In this document: piece by piece, positions 43,264 to 51,035 of the stretch
Layout of the letters: each line of letters begins with the position of its first letter
Position numbering within the stretch: position 1 is the first letter of the stretch
From: SMBSF63 sp034003545
GTDB lineage: Bacteria; Chloroflexota; Anaerolineae; Anaerolineales; Anaerolineaceae
Assembly (NCBI GenBank): GCA_964447155.1
Contig: CAYURM010000005.1
Location: 62,001 to 126,000 of the forward strand
Reading direction: 5' to 3'
DNA length: 64,000 bases
Notes under the pieces: model-generated
What the model saw: the letters and a program-made list of their open reading frames with translations, nothing else
Told to the model about the DNA's origin: nothing
The model's database searches: none
Position numbers and translations under genes: made by a program

Positions 43264-43362
43264 CCCTGCGTGTGCCCTGAGCGTGCCCTGAGCTTGCCCT
43301 GAGCTTGCCGAAGGGCTTGCCGAAGGGCTTGCCGAAGGGCTTGTCGAAGGGCTTGCCAAAGG
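43264..43362. repeat. Tandem cluster of CCCTGAGCTTG and CTTGCCGAAGGG units
   Basis: About three CCCTGAGCKTG units are followed by five CTTGYCGAAGGG-type units, the last reading CTTGCCAAAGG. The two unit types are halves of the palindrome seen at 1005-1061. They look like slippage expansion of a REP element between hisH2 and the amidotransferase gene. Confidence 0.85.
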
Positions 43363-43387
43363 CCACGTTTTGATTGAGGAGAGCAGC

Positions 43388-44611
43388 ATGACCGAAAAAC
43401 TAGAGACTTTGTACGGGCTTCCCCGGGAAGTCAAATATTGCAAGAAATGCGTAATGTCGAACCAGCGCCCGGCATCCATCCCGGAGTTCAAGCACACCCC
43501 GGATCGCAAAGGGGCCAATTACATGCACTTTGACGATGACTTTGTGTGCGATGCCTGCCGCTTTGCTGAAGTCAAGGCGCAGATTGATTGGGAGAAGCGT
43601 GAGCAGGATCTGCTGCAACTGCTGGACAAACACCGCCGCACAGACGGGCACTATGACTGTATCGTCCCCGGCAGCGGCGGCAAGGACAGTGCCTACGCTG
43701 CGCATGTACTCAAATACAAATACGGGATGCACCCGCTGACCGTCACCTGGCCGCCAACCCTGTACACCGATTACGGCTGGGAGAATTTTAATAACTGGAT
43801 CAAGGTCGGCGGGTTTGACAATATTTCCTTCAAACCCAACGGGCGGGTACACCAGATGCTCACCAGGCTTTCTTTTGAAAACCTGCTGCATCCTTTCCAG
43901 ACCTTCATCCTGGGGCAGAAGTTCATCGCGCCCAAGATTGCTCTGAAATACGATGTGCCCCTCATTTTCTATGGTGAAAACGAAGCGGAATATGGCAACC
44001 CGATTGCTGATAATGCTTCGTCCATGCGGGATAAATCCTACTTTACCTACAAGAGCTTTGATGATCTGTGGCTGGCCGGGGTGCCGGTCAAGCGCTTGAT
44101 GGATGAGTACGGCATGACCCTGAACGATGTGCTCACTTATCTGCCCGCAGACGCGGATGAGCTGGCCAAGAGTGATATCGAAGTGCATTATCTGGGCTAT
44201 TACCTCAAGTGGACACCGCAGGAATCGTATTACTATGCCGTCGAGCATACCGGCTTCCAGGCGCGCCCCTTCCGCACCCAGGGCACGTATGCCAAATACA
44301 ACAGCATCGATGACAAGATCGATGATCTGCATTACTACACCACCTGGATCAAGTTCGGCATTGGCCGCGCAACCTATGACGCCTCGCAGGAGATCCGCAA
44401 CAAGCATCTGACTCGTGAGGAGGGTGTGGCTCTGGTCAAAAAATATGACGGTGAATTCCCCGACCGCTACTTCCAGGATGTGATGGATTATATTGAGATG
44501 AAGCCGGAAGAATTTATGGCTTTGTGTGACAAGTTCCGCTCGCCGCATTTGTGGAAGCAGGAAAACGGCGAATGGAAGCTGCGCTATCCCATCTGGGAAG
44601 TGGCGCCTTAG
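43388..44611 (+). CDS. N-acetyl sugar amidotransferase (WbpG/PseA/PtmG-like)
   Basis: This 407-residue PP-loop enzyme has CIVPGSGGKDSAYAAHVLK near residues 95-113 and Cys pairs CKKC (near 17-20) and CDAC (near 52-55) that look like a zinc site. This pattern is found in WbpG, PseA and related proteins that activate an N-acetyl group with ATP and replace its oxygen with NH, giving an acetamidino group. With hisF2 and hisH2 upstream the three-part machinery is complete. The ATG at 43388 has GAGGAG upstream; the longer frame from 43370 starts in that site. Confidence 0.88.
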   Translation: MTEKLETLYGLPREVKYCKKCVMSNQRPASIPEFKHTPDRKGANYMHFDDDFVCDACRFAEVKAQIDWEKREQDLLQLLDKHRRTDGHYDCIVPGSGGKDSAYAAHVLKYKYGMHPLTVTWPPTLYTDYGWENFNNWIKVGGFDNISFKPNGRVHQMLTRLSFENLLHPFQTFILGQKFIAPKIALKYDVPLIFYGENEAEYGNPIADNASSMRDKSYFTYKSFDDLWLAGVPVKRLMDEYGMTLNDVLTYLPADADELAKSDIEVHYLGYYLKWTPQESYYYAVEHTGFQARPFRTQGTYAKYNSIDDKIDDLHYYTTWIKFGIGRATYDASQEIRNKHLTREEGVALVKKYDGEFPDRYFQDVMDYIEMKPEEFMALCDKFRSPHLWKQENGEWKLRYPIWEVAP

Positions 44612-44626
44612 TTTAGTGTTTTGTAG

Positions 44627-44652
44627 GGACAGGTTTCTAACCTGTCCTTTTT
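44627..44652 (+). terminator. Hairpin with T-run after the amidotransferase gene
   Basis: GGACAGGT (44627-44634) pairs with ACCTGTCC (44640-44647), followed by TTTTT. It could end or attenuate transcription before the CMP-sugar synthetase gene. Similar GACAGGTT hairpins are common dispersed repeats, so function is not certain. Confidence 0.6.
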
Positions 44653-44675
44653 CCTTGCTGGGGAAATCCCCCCAA

Positions 44676-44695
44676 CCCCCCTTTCACAAGGGGGG
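44676..44695. repeat. CCCCCCTT/AAGGGGGG hairpin before the CMP-sugar synthetase gene
   Basis: Perfect 8-bp arms with a TCAC loop lie just upstream of the GAGG ribosome-binding region at about 44699. The hairpin might influence translation of the next gene. Confidence 0.6.
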
Positions 44696-44715
44696 CAAAG
44701 AGGTATGAGGCATTT

Positions 44716-45420
44716 ATGACCGAAATCCTGACCATTATCCCGGCCCGCGGGGGTTCGAAGGGCATCCCGAAGAAGAATATTGCCCCGCTGGCGGGCAAGC
44801 CGTTGATCGCCTGGGTGATTGAGGCGGCGCTGGCTTCAAAAAACATCTCCCGTTTGATCGTGGACACAGATTCGGAAGAGATTGCGGCGGTGGCCCGTGA
44901 GTGGGGTGCCGAGACGCCTTACATGCGCCCGGAGGAGTACGCGCGCGATAATACGCCTTCCATCGTGACCTTGCAGCACAGCCTGCGCTGGTTTGAGGAG
45001 CATGAAGGCTATGTGCCGGATTATCTGATGTGCCTGCAAGCTACGACACCCTTCCTGACGACTGCCGATATTGACGGCGCGGTGGCCCTGCTGGAAGAGA
45101 AGCAAGCCGAGGCCCTGGTGAGTGTGTCTCCGGCCAAGCATCCGCCGCAGTGGCTGCGCAAGGTGGATGAGGACGACCGCTTGCAGGATTATTTTCCTGA
45201 CCAACCTTTTATCTCCCGCCGGCAGGATGTTGCCCCGGCCTATGAGTTGAATGGGGCGATCTTTATTGCGCGCCCAGGTCTGTTGCTGGAGAAGGGGACG
45301 TGGTATGTGGATGGTACCTGCGGCTATGTGATGGAGAATGAGGTGTGGGTGGATATCGATACGCCGTTTGACTTGCAGTTGGCGGATCTGGTGATGAGGA
45401 ATTTGGTGGATAGTAAGTAG
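44716..45420 (+). CDS. legF: CMP-nonulosonate cytidylyltransferase (NeuA/LegF type)
   Basis: This enzyme activates a nonulosonic acid with CTP to the CMP form used by glycosyltransferases. It has the signature IIPARGGSKGIPKKNI near residues 6-21, QATTPFLT near 100-107, and ends with DIDTPFDLQLAD. The 234-residue length fits NeuA/PseF/LegF enzymes. The pathway genes around it favour a legionaminic-acid derivative. GAGG lies 5-9 nt before the ATG. Confidence 0.9.
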   Translation: MTEILTIIPARGGSKGIPKKNIAPLAGKPLIAWVIEAALASKNISRLIVDTDSEEIAAVAREWGAETPYMRPEEYARDNTPSIVTLQHSLRWFEEHEGYVPDYLMCLQATTPFLTTADIDGAVALLEEKQAEALVSVSPAKHPPQWLRKVDEDDRLQDYFPDQPFISRRQDVAPAYELNGAIFIARPGLLLEKGTWYVDGTCGYVMENEVWVDIDTPFDLQLADLVMRNLVDSK

Positions 45421-45754
45421 GAAAAACTTTAATCTCCCCGCTTCGCGAAGACGCAAAGAAAAAGCATTTATTGAGATACGCATAATTTGGGTAACTCACA
45501 TTGACAGCAAAAACACCTCGTTTAATATGGTGCAGTGTTAACTCAGACCGGATTTGTTGGAGCGGGTAGTGAATTGGAGTTTGTTGATTGGTACGGTCAC
45601 GTTTTTTGACCGCACCCTACGCGTGGGGGTAGGTGATGTTGGCGACCTGCTTTGAATTGAGTTTTTGGCCGGTGCATTGACCTCATCCCCGGCCTCCAGG
45701 GGCAAGGTGTCTCCTAATGCCTGGGGTGCGGGAGAAGGGGAGCGATGGGCGAAA
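45421..45754. other. Gene-free spacer after legF
   Basis: No gene is seen. A small inverted repeat GGTCA-N8-TGACC lies near 45594, followed by CCCTACGCGTG, a string also found near 10702. The right end leads into the operator region of the AbiE pair. Confidence 0.5.
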
Positions 45755-45802
45755 AATGATAATTGTATTGCAATAAATTATCATTAATGATAATATAAAT
45801 AT
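45755..45802 (+). promoter_or_regulatory. Promoter and operator of the AbiE pair
   Basis: TTGCAA (45768-45773), a 17-nt spacer and TAATAT (45791-45796) form a promoter whose -10 box stands 6 nt before the ATG. The 18-bp palindrome ATTATCATTAATGATAAT (45777-45794) covers the spacer and -10 region, and a third half-site AATGATAAT lies at 45755-45763. AbiEi antitoxins are known to repress their own operons by binding inverted repeats, so this is the expected operator. Confidence 0.75.
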
Positions 45803-46441
45803 ATGGATTTCAAAGAATTGCTTGCGTTGGTTGAGGATGAACCGGTTTTTGAGACTGGATTATTGTTGGCTGGCAGTGTGGATGTGGATAATGTGCGCTT
45901 GCAGCTTGGCCGCTGGACGAAGAGCGGGAAGCTGTATCAGCTGCGGCGGGGGCTATATGCGTTGGCACCGCCTTACCAGAAGGTCAGGCCGCATCCTTTT
46001 TTGGTTGCCAATCGCTTGCAGCGCGCCTCGTATGTGAGCTGCCAGTCGGCGCTGTCATTCTATGGACTTATTCCCGAGATTGTACAGGTCACAACCAGCG
46101 TGACCACCGGCCGTCCGGCTGTGCGGGAGACGCTGCTGGGGCGTTTTAGTTACCGGCATGTCAAGCTCACCTTGCTGCGCGGCTATCGTATGCTGGACTT
46201 TGACGGCCAGCAGGCTCTCGTTGCCAGGCCGGAGAAGGCTTTGCTTGATCTGGTCTATTTGGAGCCAAAGGGGGACACCTTGGCATATCTGCGCGGGCTG
46301 CGGTTGCAAAACCTGGACAGGTTGGATGCGGATGTGCTGCATGAACAGGCAGAGGTGTTTGGCTTACCGAAGATGGGGCGTGCTGTGGAAGAGATTGAAT
46401 CGCTGATGCAAATTGAGCGGGAGGAGTATGTGAACCTATGA
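45803..46441 (+). CDS. AbiEi-family antitoxin/transcriptional regulator
   Basis: The 212-residue protein has an N-terminal winged-helix-like segment (LQLGRWTKSGKLYQLRRGLYALAP near residues 34-57) and a C-terminal domain with ARPEKALLDLVYLEPKGDTLAYLRGLRL, the pattern of AbiEi antitoxins of type IV toxin-antitoxin systems. It should neutralise the nucleotidyltransferase encoded next and repress the operon at the palindrome overlapping its promoter. Its stop overlaps the toxin start as ATGA. There is no ribosome-binding site, which fits the leaderless promoter. Confidence 0.87.
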   Translation: MDFKELLALVEDEPVFETGLLLAGSVDVDNVRLQLGRWTKSGKLYQLRRGLYALAPPYQKVRPHPFLVANRLQRASYVSCQSALSFYGLIPEIVQVTTSVTTGRPAVRETLLGRFSYRHVKLTLLRGYRMLDFDGQQALVARPEKALLDLVYLEPKGDTLAYLRGLRLQNLDRLDADVLHEQAEVFGLPKMGRAVEEIESLMQIEREEYVNL

Positions 46442-47241
46442 AAGAAGTATTGACTGAACTGGTGAACAAATCTGCCTCTCCCGAGCAAGGGCGTAATATT
46501 GCACGGGAATACCTTCAGGCCCGCATTTTGGGAGCTTTGCAGCGCAGCGGGGCGATGATCCCGTTGGCATTTCACGGCGGTACTGCTTTGCGCTTTCTGT
46601 ATGCTCACGGTCGTTTCTCCGAAGACCTGGATTTTGCCCTTGAAGGAGCAAAGGAAGAGTATGATTTCCTCCGTTATGTAAAAGCTATCCGCGCGGAGTT
46701 GGCTCCAGAGGGCTATATGGTGGAATTGAAGGTCAGGGATAATCGCACGGTACATAGTGCCTTTGTACGTTTCCCCGGTTTATTATATGAGTTGGGCCTG
46801 TCCGCGATGCAGAATGAAGTGCTGGCAATCAAGCTGGAAATTGATACCAATCCCCCACAGGGAGCGGGTCTGGAAACCACGGTAGTGCGCCGTTTCGTGA
46901 TGCTGCAATTGCATCACCATGATAGGGCTTCCTTGTTGTCCGGCAAGTTGCACGCTGTTTTACAGCGGCCTTATACCAAAGGCCGTGATGTTTATGATCT
47001 GTTATGGTACCTTAGTGATCCTGCATGGCCGCAGCCGAATTTGGTGCTTTTGAACAATGCGCTGGTACAGACAGGCTGGGGAGGAGAGTTGTTGACCGAA
47101 GAGAATTGGCGCGGTGTAACATTGGAACGGCTGCGTCATTTGGATTGGGGGAATGTTCTGGCAGATGTAGGGCCTTTCGTTGAGCAAAGTTTTGATCTGG
47201 GGCTGCTTACGCTGGAAAGCCTGGAGCAGGTTTTGTTGTAA
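46438..47241 (+). CDS. AbiEii/AbiGii-family nucleotidyltransferase toxin
   Basis: The toxin is a DUF1814 nucleotidyltransferase. Residues FHGGTALRFLYAHGRFSEDLDFAL near 42-65 carry the GG-x12-DLD metal-binding core. Length is 267 residues. Related AbiE toxins stop growth, and such pairs often protect against phage. The pair sits between the nonulosonate genes and the UDP-sugar dehydrogenase, on the same strand, and looks like an inserted defence module. All core residues appear intact. Confidence 0.88.
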   Translation: MKEVLTELVNKSASPEQGRNIAREYLQARILGALQRSGAMIPLAFHGGTALRFLYAHGRFSEDLDFALEGAKEEYDFLRYVKAIRAELAPEGYMVELKVRDNRTVHSAFVRFPGLLYELGLSAMQNEVLAIKLEIDTNPPQGAGLETTVVRRFVMLQLHHHDRASLLSGKLHAVLQRPYTKGRDVYDLLWYLSDPAWPQPNLVLLNNALVQTGWGGELLTEENWRGVTLERLRHLDWGNVLADVGPFVEQSFDLGLLTLESLEQVLL

Positions 47242-47260
47242 TGTGGGTTGCTAACCCACA
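47242..47260 (+). terminator. Small hairpin directly after the AbiEii stop
   Basis: TGTGGGTT (47242-47249) and AACCCACA (47253-47260) form an 8-bp stem with a 3-nt loop, without a T-run. A second hairpin, GGGCTGC/GCAGCCC at 47340-47358, lies in the leader just before the next gene's ribosome-binding site. Confidence 0.4.
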
Positions 47261-47380
47261 CTACCCTTTCCCCTTATTCTGGTAAAATTGCACTTATCCC
47301 AACCCCCTTCGGGGATTGTGAAATATCATCAAATGTACAGGGCTGCGATGAGCAGCCCATGTTTAGAGAAGGAGCATTTC

Positions 47381-48703
47381 ATGGGTGATACTGTGAAGGC
47401 TGGGTTGATCCAAAAACTGGAAGATAAATCTGCCGTTGTTGCGATCATGGGGCTGGGCTATGTCGGCCTGCCGCTGGCGGTGGTGTTTGCCGATGCCGGT
47501 TTCAGGGTGATTGGCATTGACCCCATTCAGGAAAAAATCGATATCCTCAACAGCGGGAAGTCTTATATTCAGGATGTCCCTACCGAAACGGTCGCCCGCC
47601 TGGTCAAGGCAGGCAGGCTTTCGGGAACAACAGATTTCGCTGCCTTGAAGGAAGCGGATGCGGTCAGTATTTGCGTCCCGACCCCGTTGCGCAAGACCGG
47701 CGACCCGGACCTGTCTTTCATCGTCTCGGCCGCCGAATCACTGGCGCCTTACCTGCATCAGGGCATGGTGGTGGTGCTTGAGTCCTCTACCTATCCCGGT
47801 ACCACCCGCGAGATGGTGCTGCCCCGTTTGGAAGAGGCCAGCGGACTGACCGTGTGTGATGACTTTTTCCTGGCATTTTCGCCGGAACGGGTGGACCCCG
47901 GGCGCGAGGACTGGACGACGATCAACACCCCCAAGGTGCTGGGCGGTATTTCTGGCAATTGCACCGATGTGGCCGCGGCCTGGTACGGCCAGGCTTTGGA
48001 ACAGGTTGTACCGGTATCCTCCGCCGAAGTGGCCGAGATGGCCAAGCTGCTTGAGAATACCTTCCGCATGATCAATATCGGCATGGTCAATGAACTGGCC
48101 TTGATGTGCGACCGCCTGGATGTGGACGTGTGGGAAGTGATTGACGCTGCGGCCACCAAGCCGTTTGGCTTCATGCGCTTCAACCCCGGCCCCGGCCTGG
48201 GCGGGCACTGCATCCCGATTGACCCGCTGTACCTTTCCTGGAAGCTCAAATCACTGCATTACACCGCCCGTTTCATTGACCTGGCTTCCGAGATCAATAC
48301 CACCATGCCGCGGTTTACCGTCAGCCTGGTGCAAAATGCGCTCAATGACCACGGCAAACCGGTTAAGGCCAGTCGCATCCTGGTGCTGGGCGCAGCCTAC
48401 AAGCCGAATGTGGACGATGTGCGTGAATCACCTGCAATGGACGTGATCGGCCTGCTGCGTCAAAAAGGCGCTGACATCGCCTACCACGACCCCTATATCC
48501 CCCATTTATTACATGATGACTGGGCGCTGGATTGCGTGCCGGATGTGATGCAGGCTGTAACGGAGGCGGATTGCGTGGTCATCATCACCAATCACCGGGA
48601 TTATGATTACGATGCCATCCTGGAGCAGGCGGTGTTGATTGTTGACACGCGCAACGCGCTGGGACGCAAGGGACTCAATCATCCCAAAGTGGTGAGATTG
48701 TAA
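47381..48703 (+). CDS. UDP-N-acetyl sugar 6-dehydrogenase (WbpA/WecC type)
   Basis: The enzyme oxidises a UDP-HexNAc to its uronic acid with two NAD. It has the Rossmann motif MGLGYVGLPLAVVFADAGF near residues 21-39, VLESSTYPGTTREMVLP, and the catalytic cysteine in GLGGHCIPIDPLYLSWK near 265-281. Length is 440 residues. The segment NPGPGLGGHCIPIDP is typical of UDP-GlcNAc or UDP-ManNAc dehydrogenases and not of UDP-glucose enzymes. The ATG at 47381 has AGAAGGAG 7 nt upstream; earlier ATGs in frame lack this. It starts a tightly coupled four-gene run. Confidence 0.88.
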   Translation: MGDTVKAGLIQKLEDKSAVVAIMGLGYVGLPLAVVFADAGFRVIGIDPIQEKIDILNSGKSYIQDVPTETVARLVKAGRLSGTTDFAALKEADAVSICVPTPLRKTGDPDLSFIVSAAESLAPYLHQGMVVVLESSTYPGTTREMVLPRLEEASGLTVCDDFFLAFSPERVDPGREDWTTINTPKVLGGISGNCTDVAAAWYGQALEQVVPVSSAEVAEMAKLLENTFRMINIGMVNELALMCDRLDVDVWEVIDAAATKPFGFMRFNPGPGLGGHCIPIDPLYLSWKLKSLHYTARFIDLASEINTTMPRFTVSLVQNALNDHGKPVKASRILVLGAAYKPNVDDVRESPAMDVIGLLRQKGADIAYHDPYIPHLLHDDWALDCVPDVMQAVTEADCVVIITNHRDYDYDAILEQAVLIVDTRNALGRKGLNHPKVVRL

Positions 48704-49680
48704 TGGCAAATTATCTGGTTACGGGCGCCGCCGGTTTCATTGGCCACCGGGTCAGCAGTATGCTGCTGGAAGATGGGCACACCGTGGTCGGCGTGGACAA
48801 CATGAATGACGCCTATGATGTGCGTCTGAAAGAATACCGCCTGGCGCGCCTGCAGAAAATGGCTGGTTTTACCCACGCCCATCAGGACATTTGCGATTAT
48901 CCCGTGCTGGAAAAACTGGCCCAGCAGCAGGGCAGGATTGACGGGATCATCAACCTGGCTGCCCGCGCCGGGGTGCGCTACAGCGTGATCAACCCGTGGG
49001 CATATCTGGCCGCCAACACCGAAGGCGCCCTGAATCTGCTGGAGCTGTGCCGCCATTACGATATTCCCAAATTTGTGCAGGCTTCCACTTCCAGCATTTA
49101 CGGCGCCAACGCGCCCCTGCCGACCCCGGAAGACGCTGACAGCAGCCACCCCTTGCAGCCGTATGCGGCCAGCAAGAAGGGCGCTGAAGCGATGGCCTAC
49201 AGTTATCATTACCTGTTTGACATTGATGTGACCGTTTTCCGCTATTTCACCGTGTACGGCCCGGCCGGACGGCCGGATATGGTCATGTTTCGCTTTGCCA
49301 AATGGATCGCCGAAGGCGAGGAAGTGCATTTGAATGGCGACGGCAGTCAGACCCGCGGCTTTACCTATGTGGATGATATTGCCCGCGGCACCATCCTCGG
49401 GTTGAAACCCCTGGGGTATGAGATCATCAACCTCGGCGGGCATCAAAATATCTCGATCAATGATTTGATCGCCATTCTCGAAAAGCTGATTGGCCGCAAG
49501 GCAAATGTGGTCTATCATGACCAGCACCCCGCTGATGCGATGGCAAATCAGGCCCTGGTTGACAAGGCCCGCCAGATGCTGGGCTGGAATCCTCAGGTCT
49601 CGCTGGAGGAGGGCATTCCCGATCTGGTCGATTGGTATATGCAGGAGCGGGAATGGGCGCGCGATATTAAGCTGACATGA
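48703..49680 (+). CDS. UDP-sugar 4-epimerase (UDP-glucuronate/UDP-GlcNAc type)
   Basis: This extended short-chain dehydrogenase has LVTGAAGFIGHRVSSML near residues 5-21, the NLAARAGVRYSVINPWAYLAAN stretch characteristic of UDP-glucuronate 4-epimerases, STSSIYG and the catalytic YAASKKGAE. Length is 325 residues. It shares one base with the stop of the dehydrogenase gene (TAATG). A natural substrate is therefore the uronic acid made by that dehydrogenase, giving for example a GalNAcA-type sugar. That pairing is inference. Confidence 0.85.
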   Translation: MANYLVTGAAGFIGHRVSSMLLEDGHTVVGVDNMNDAYDVRLKEYRLARLQKMAGFTHAHQDICDYPVLEKLAQQQGRIDGIINLAARAGVRYSVINPWAYLAANTEGALNLLELCRHYDIPKFVQASTSSIYGANAPLPTPEDADSSHPLQPYAASKKGAEAMAYSYHYLFDIDVTVFRYFTVYGPAGRPDMVMFRFAKWIAEGEEVHLNGDGSQTRGFTYVDDIARGTILGLKPLGYEIINLGGHQNISINDLIAILEKLIGRKANVVYHDQHPADAMANQALVDKARQMLGWNPQVSLEEGIPDLVDWYMQEREWARDIKLT

Positions 49681-51035
49681 ATTTCTTGAAGCGATTGCAG
49701 GAAATCTGGCACGAAGACCGGCTGCTTCAGGGGATCATCCGCAATACCGGCTATTTGTTCAGCAGTAATACCATCACGATGGTACTCGGCATGGCGCAGA
49801 GCATCCTGGCAGCGCGCCTGCTGGGTGTGGCTGCTTTGGGCGTGCTGGGGACGATTACTGTGTTTGCATCGACCGTCAACCGCCTGTTTTCCTTTCGCAT
49901 GGGCGATTTGGTGGTTAAGTATTTTGGCGGTTACCTGGAAGAGGGGGATTTGCCGCGCGCCGGTTCGTTGATCAAGGTGTCCGCTTCCATTGAATCGATC
50001 ACTTCGGTGGTGGCTTTTCTGGTACTGCTCTTCCTGGCGCCGGTTGCTGCGGTCATTTTTGCCAAAGACCCGTCATTGACGGTCTGGTTTCGGGTGTACG
50101 GGGTGTTTATCCTCGGCAGCCTGATTGATGAGACCGCCGTGGCGGTGCTGCATGTGACCGATCGTTTCCGCAGTCAGGCGATTTTGAACCTCGCCCAGAG
50201 CATTTTGACCGCTGTCGTGATTGGTCTGGCTTTTTTGCTGCAGGCGGGTCTGCCGTTGGTGTTGTTCGCTTATCTGGCGGGCAAGATTGTGCTTGGTTTT
50301 GGCGGCGTTTTTCTGGCTGCCCGCAGCCTGCGCCGTGTGCTTGGCGCGCGCTGGTGGCGTCAACCAATGGTGAAGCTGCCCCCGTGGGGAGAACTGGCCC
50401 GCTTTGCGGTTTCCACCAACCTCAGCACCACGATCAACCTGGTGGTGCGGGACAGCGAGCAGTTGTGGGTAGCCTATTTCCTCTCGCCGCTGGCGGTGGG
50501 CTATTACAAGATTGCCCTGGCAATCGTAAATATGGTGGTCATGCCAATTACGCCTTTCATCAGCACGACGTATCCCAAGATCAGCGCCAGTGTGGCGGGT
50601 AAGAAATGGGCGCAGCTGCGCAGTTTATTGCGCCGGGTGACGGCTATTTCCGGCGCGTGGACGGCAGCTTCAACGCTTGGTCTGCTCGTCCTGGGGCGTT
50701 TATTCATTCGCATCATGTATGGCACGGAATTTCTCCCCGCGTACCCCATCCTGCTGGTCTTGCTGGTCGGGTATGGCCTGGCCAATACCTGTTTCTGGAA
50801 TCGCCCGCTGCTGCTGGCATTTGGCAAGCCGATGGTGCCTTTCTATGCAATGGCCGTGTTCGGGTTGATCAAGGTCGGATTGGCTTTCAGCGTTGTACCT
50901 GCGATGGGCGCGATGGGTGAAGCGATCCTCCTGTCCGGTTACTTCGTCTTTTCGGTGGGCTGGATCGTGCTGGCTGGACTGCGCGAACTGCGCCGCGGGG
51001 AACAGGCATCCCTGGCAGCGGAGGCTGCGGGATGA
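49677..51035 (+). CDS. Wzx-type polysaccharide flippase (MOP superfamily)
   Basis: This 452-residue membrane protein has about 12 spans and the MOP-superfamily pattern, beginning with NTGYLFSSNTITMVLGMAQ and AARLLGVAALGVLGTI. It probably flips a lipid-linked repeat unit across the membrane. Its start overlaps the epimerase stop as ATGA, and its stop overlaps the next glycosyltransferase in the same way. Because a Wzm/Wzt exporter is also present at 16.2-18.4 kb, two different glycans, or two export steps, may exist. Confidence 0.87.
   Translation: MNFLKRLQEIWHEDRLLQGIIRNTGYLFSSNTITMVLGMAQSILAARLLGVAALGVLGTITVFASTVNRLFSFRMGDLVVKYFGGYLEEGDLPRAGSLIKVSASIESITSVVAFLVLLFLAPVAAVIFAKDPSLTVWFRVYGVFILGSLIDETAVAVLHVTDRFRSQAILNLAQSILTAVVIGLAFLLQAGLPLVLFAYLAGKIVLGFGGVFLAARSLRRVLGARWWRQPMVKLPPWGELARFAVSTNLSTTINLVVRDSEQLWVAYFLSPLAVGYYKIALAIVNMVVMPITPFISTTYPKISASVAGKKWAQLRSLLRRVTAISGAWTAASTLGLLVLGRLFIRIMYGTEFLPAYPILLVLLVGYGLANTCFWNRPLLLAFGKPMVPFYAMAVFGLIKVGLAFSVVPAMGAMGEAILLSGYFVFSVGWIVLAGLRELRRGEQASLAAEAAG

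Noticed and set aside
43264..43362. CRISPR array
   Set aside because: The units are 11-12 bp, contiguous and without unique spacers, and no cas gene is in the window.
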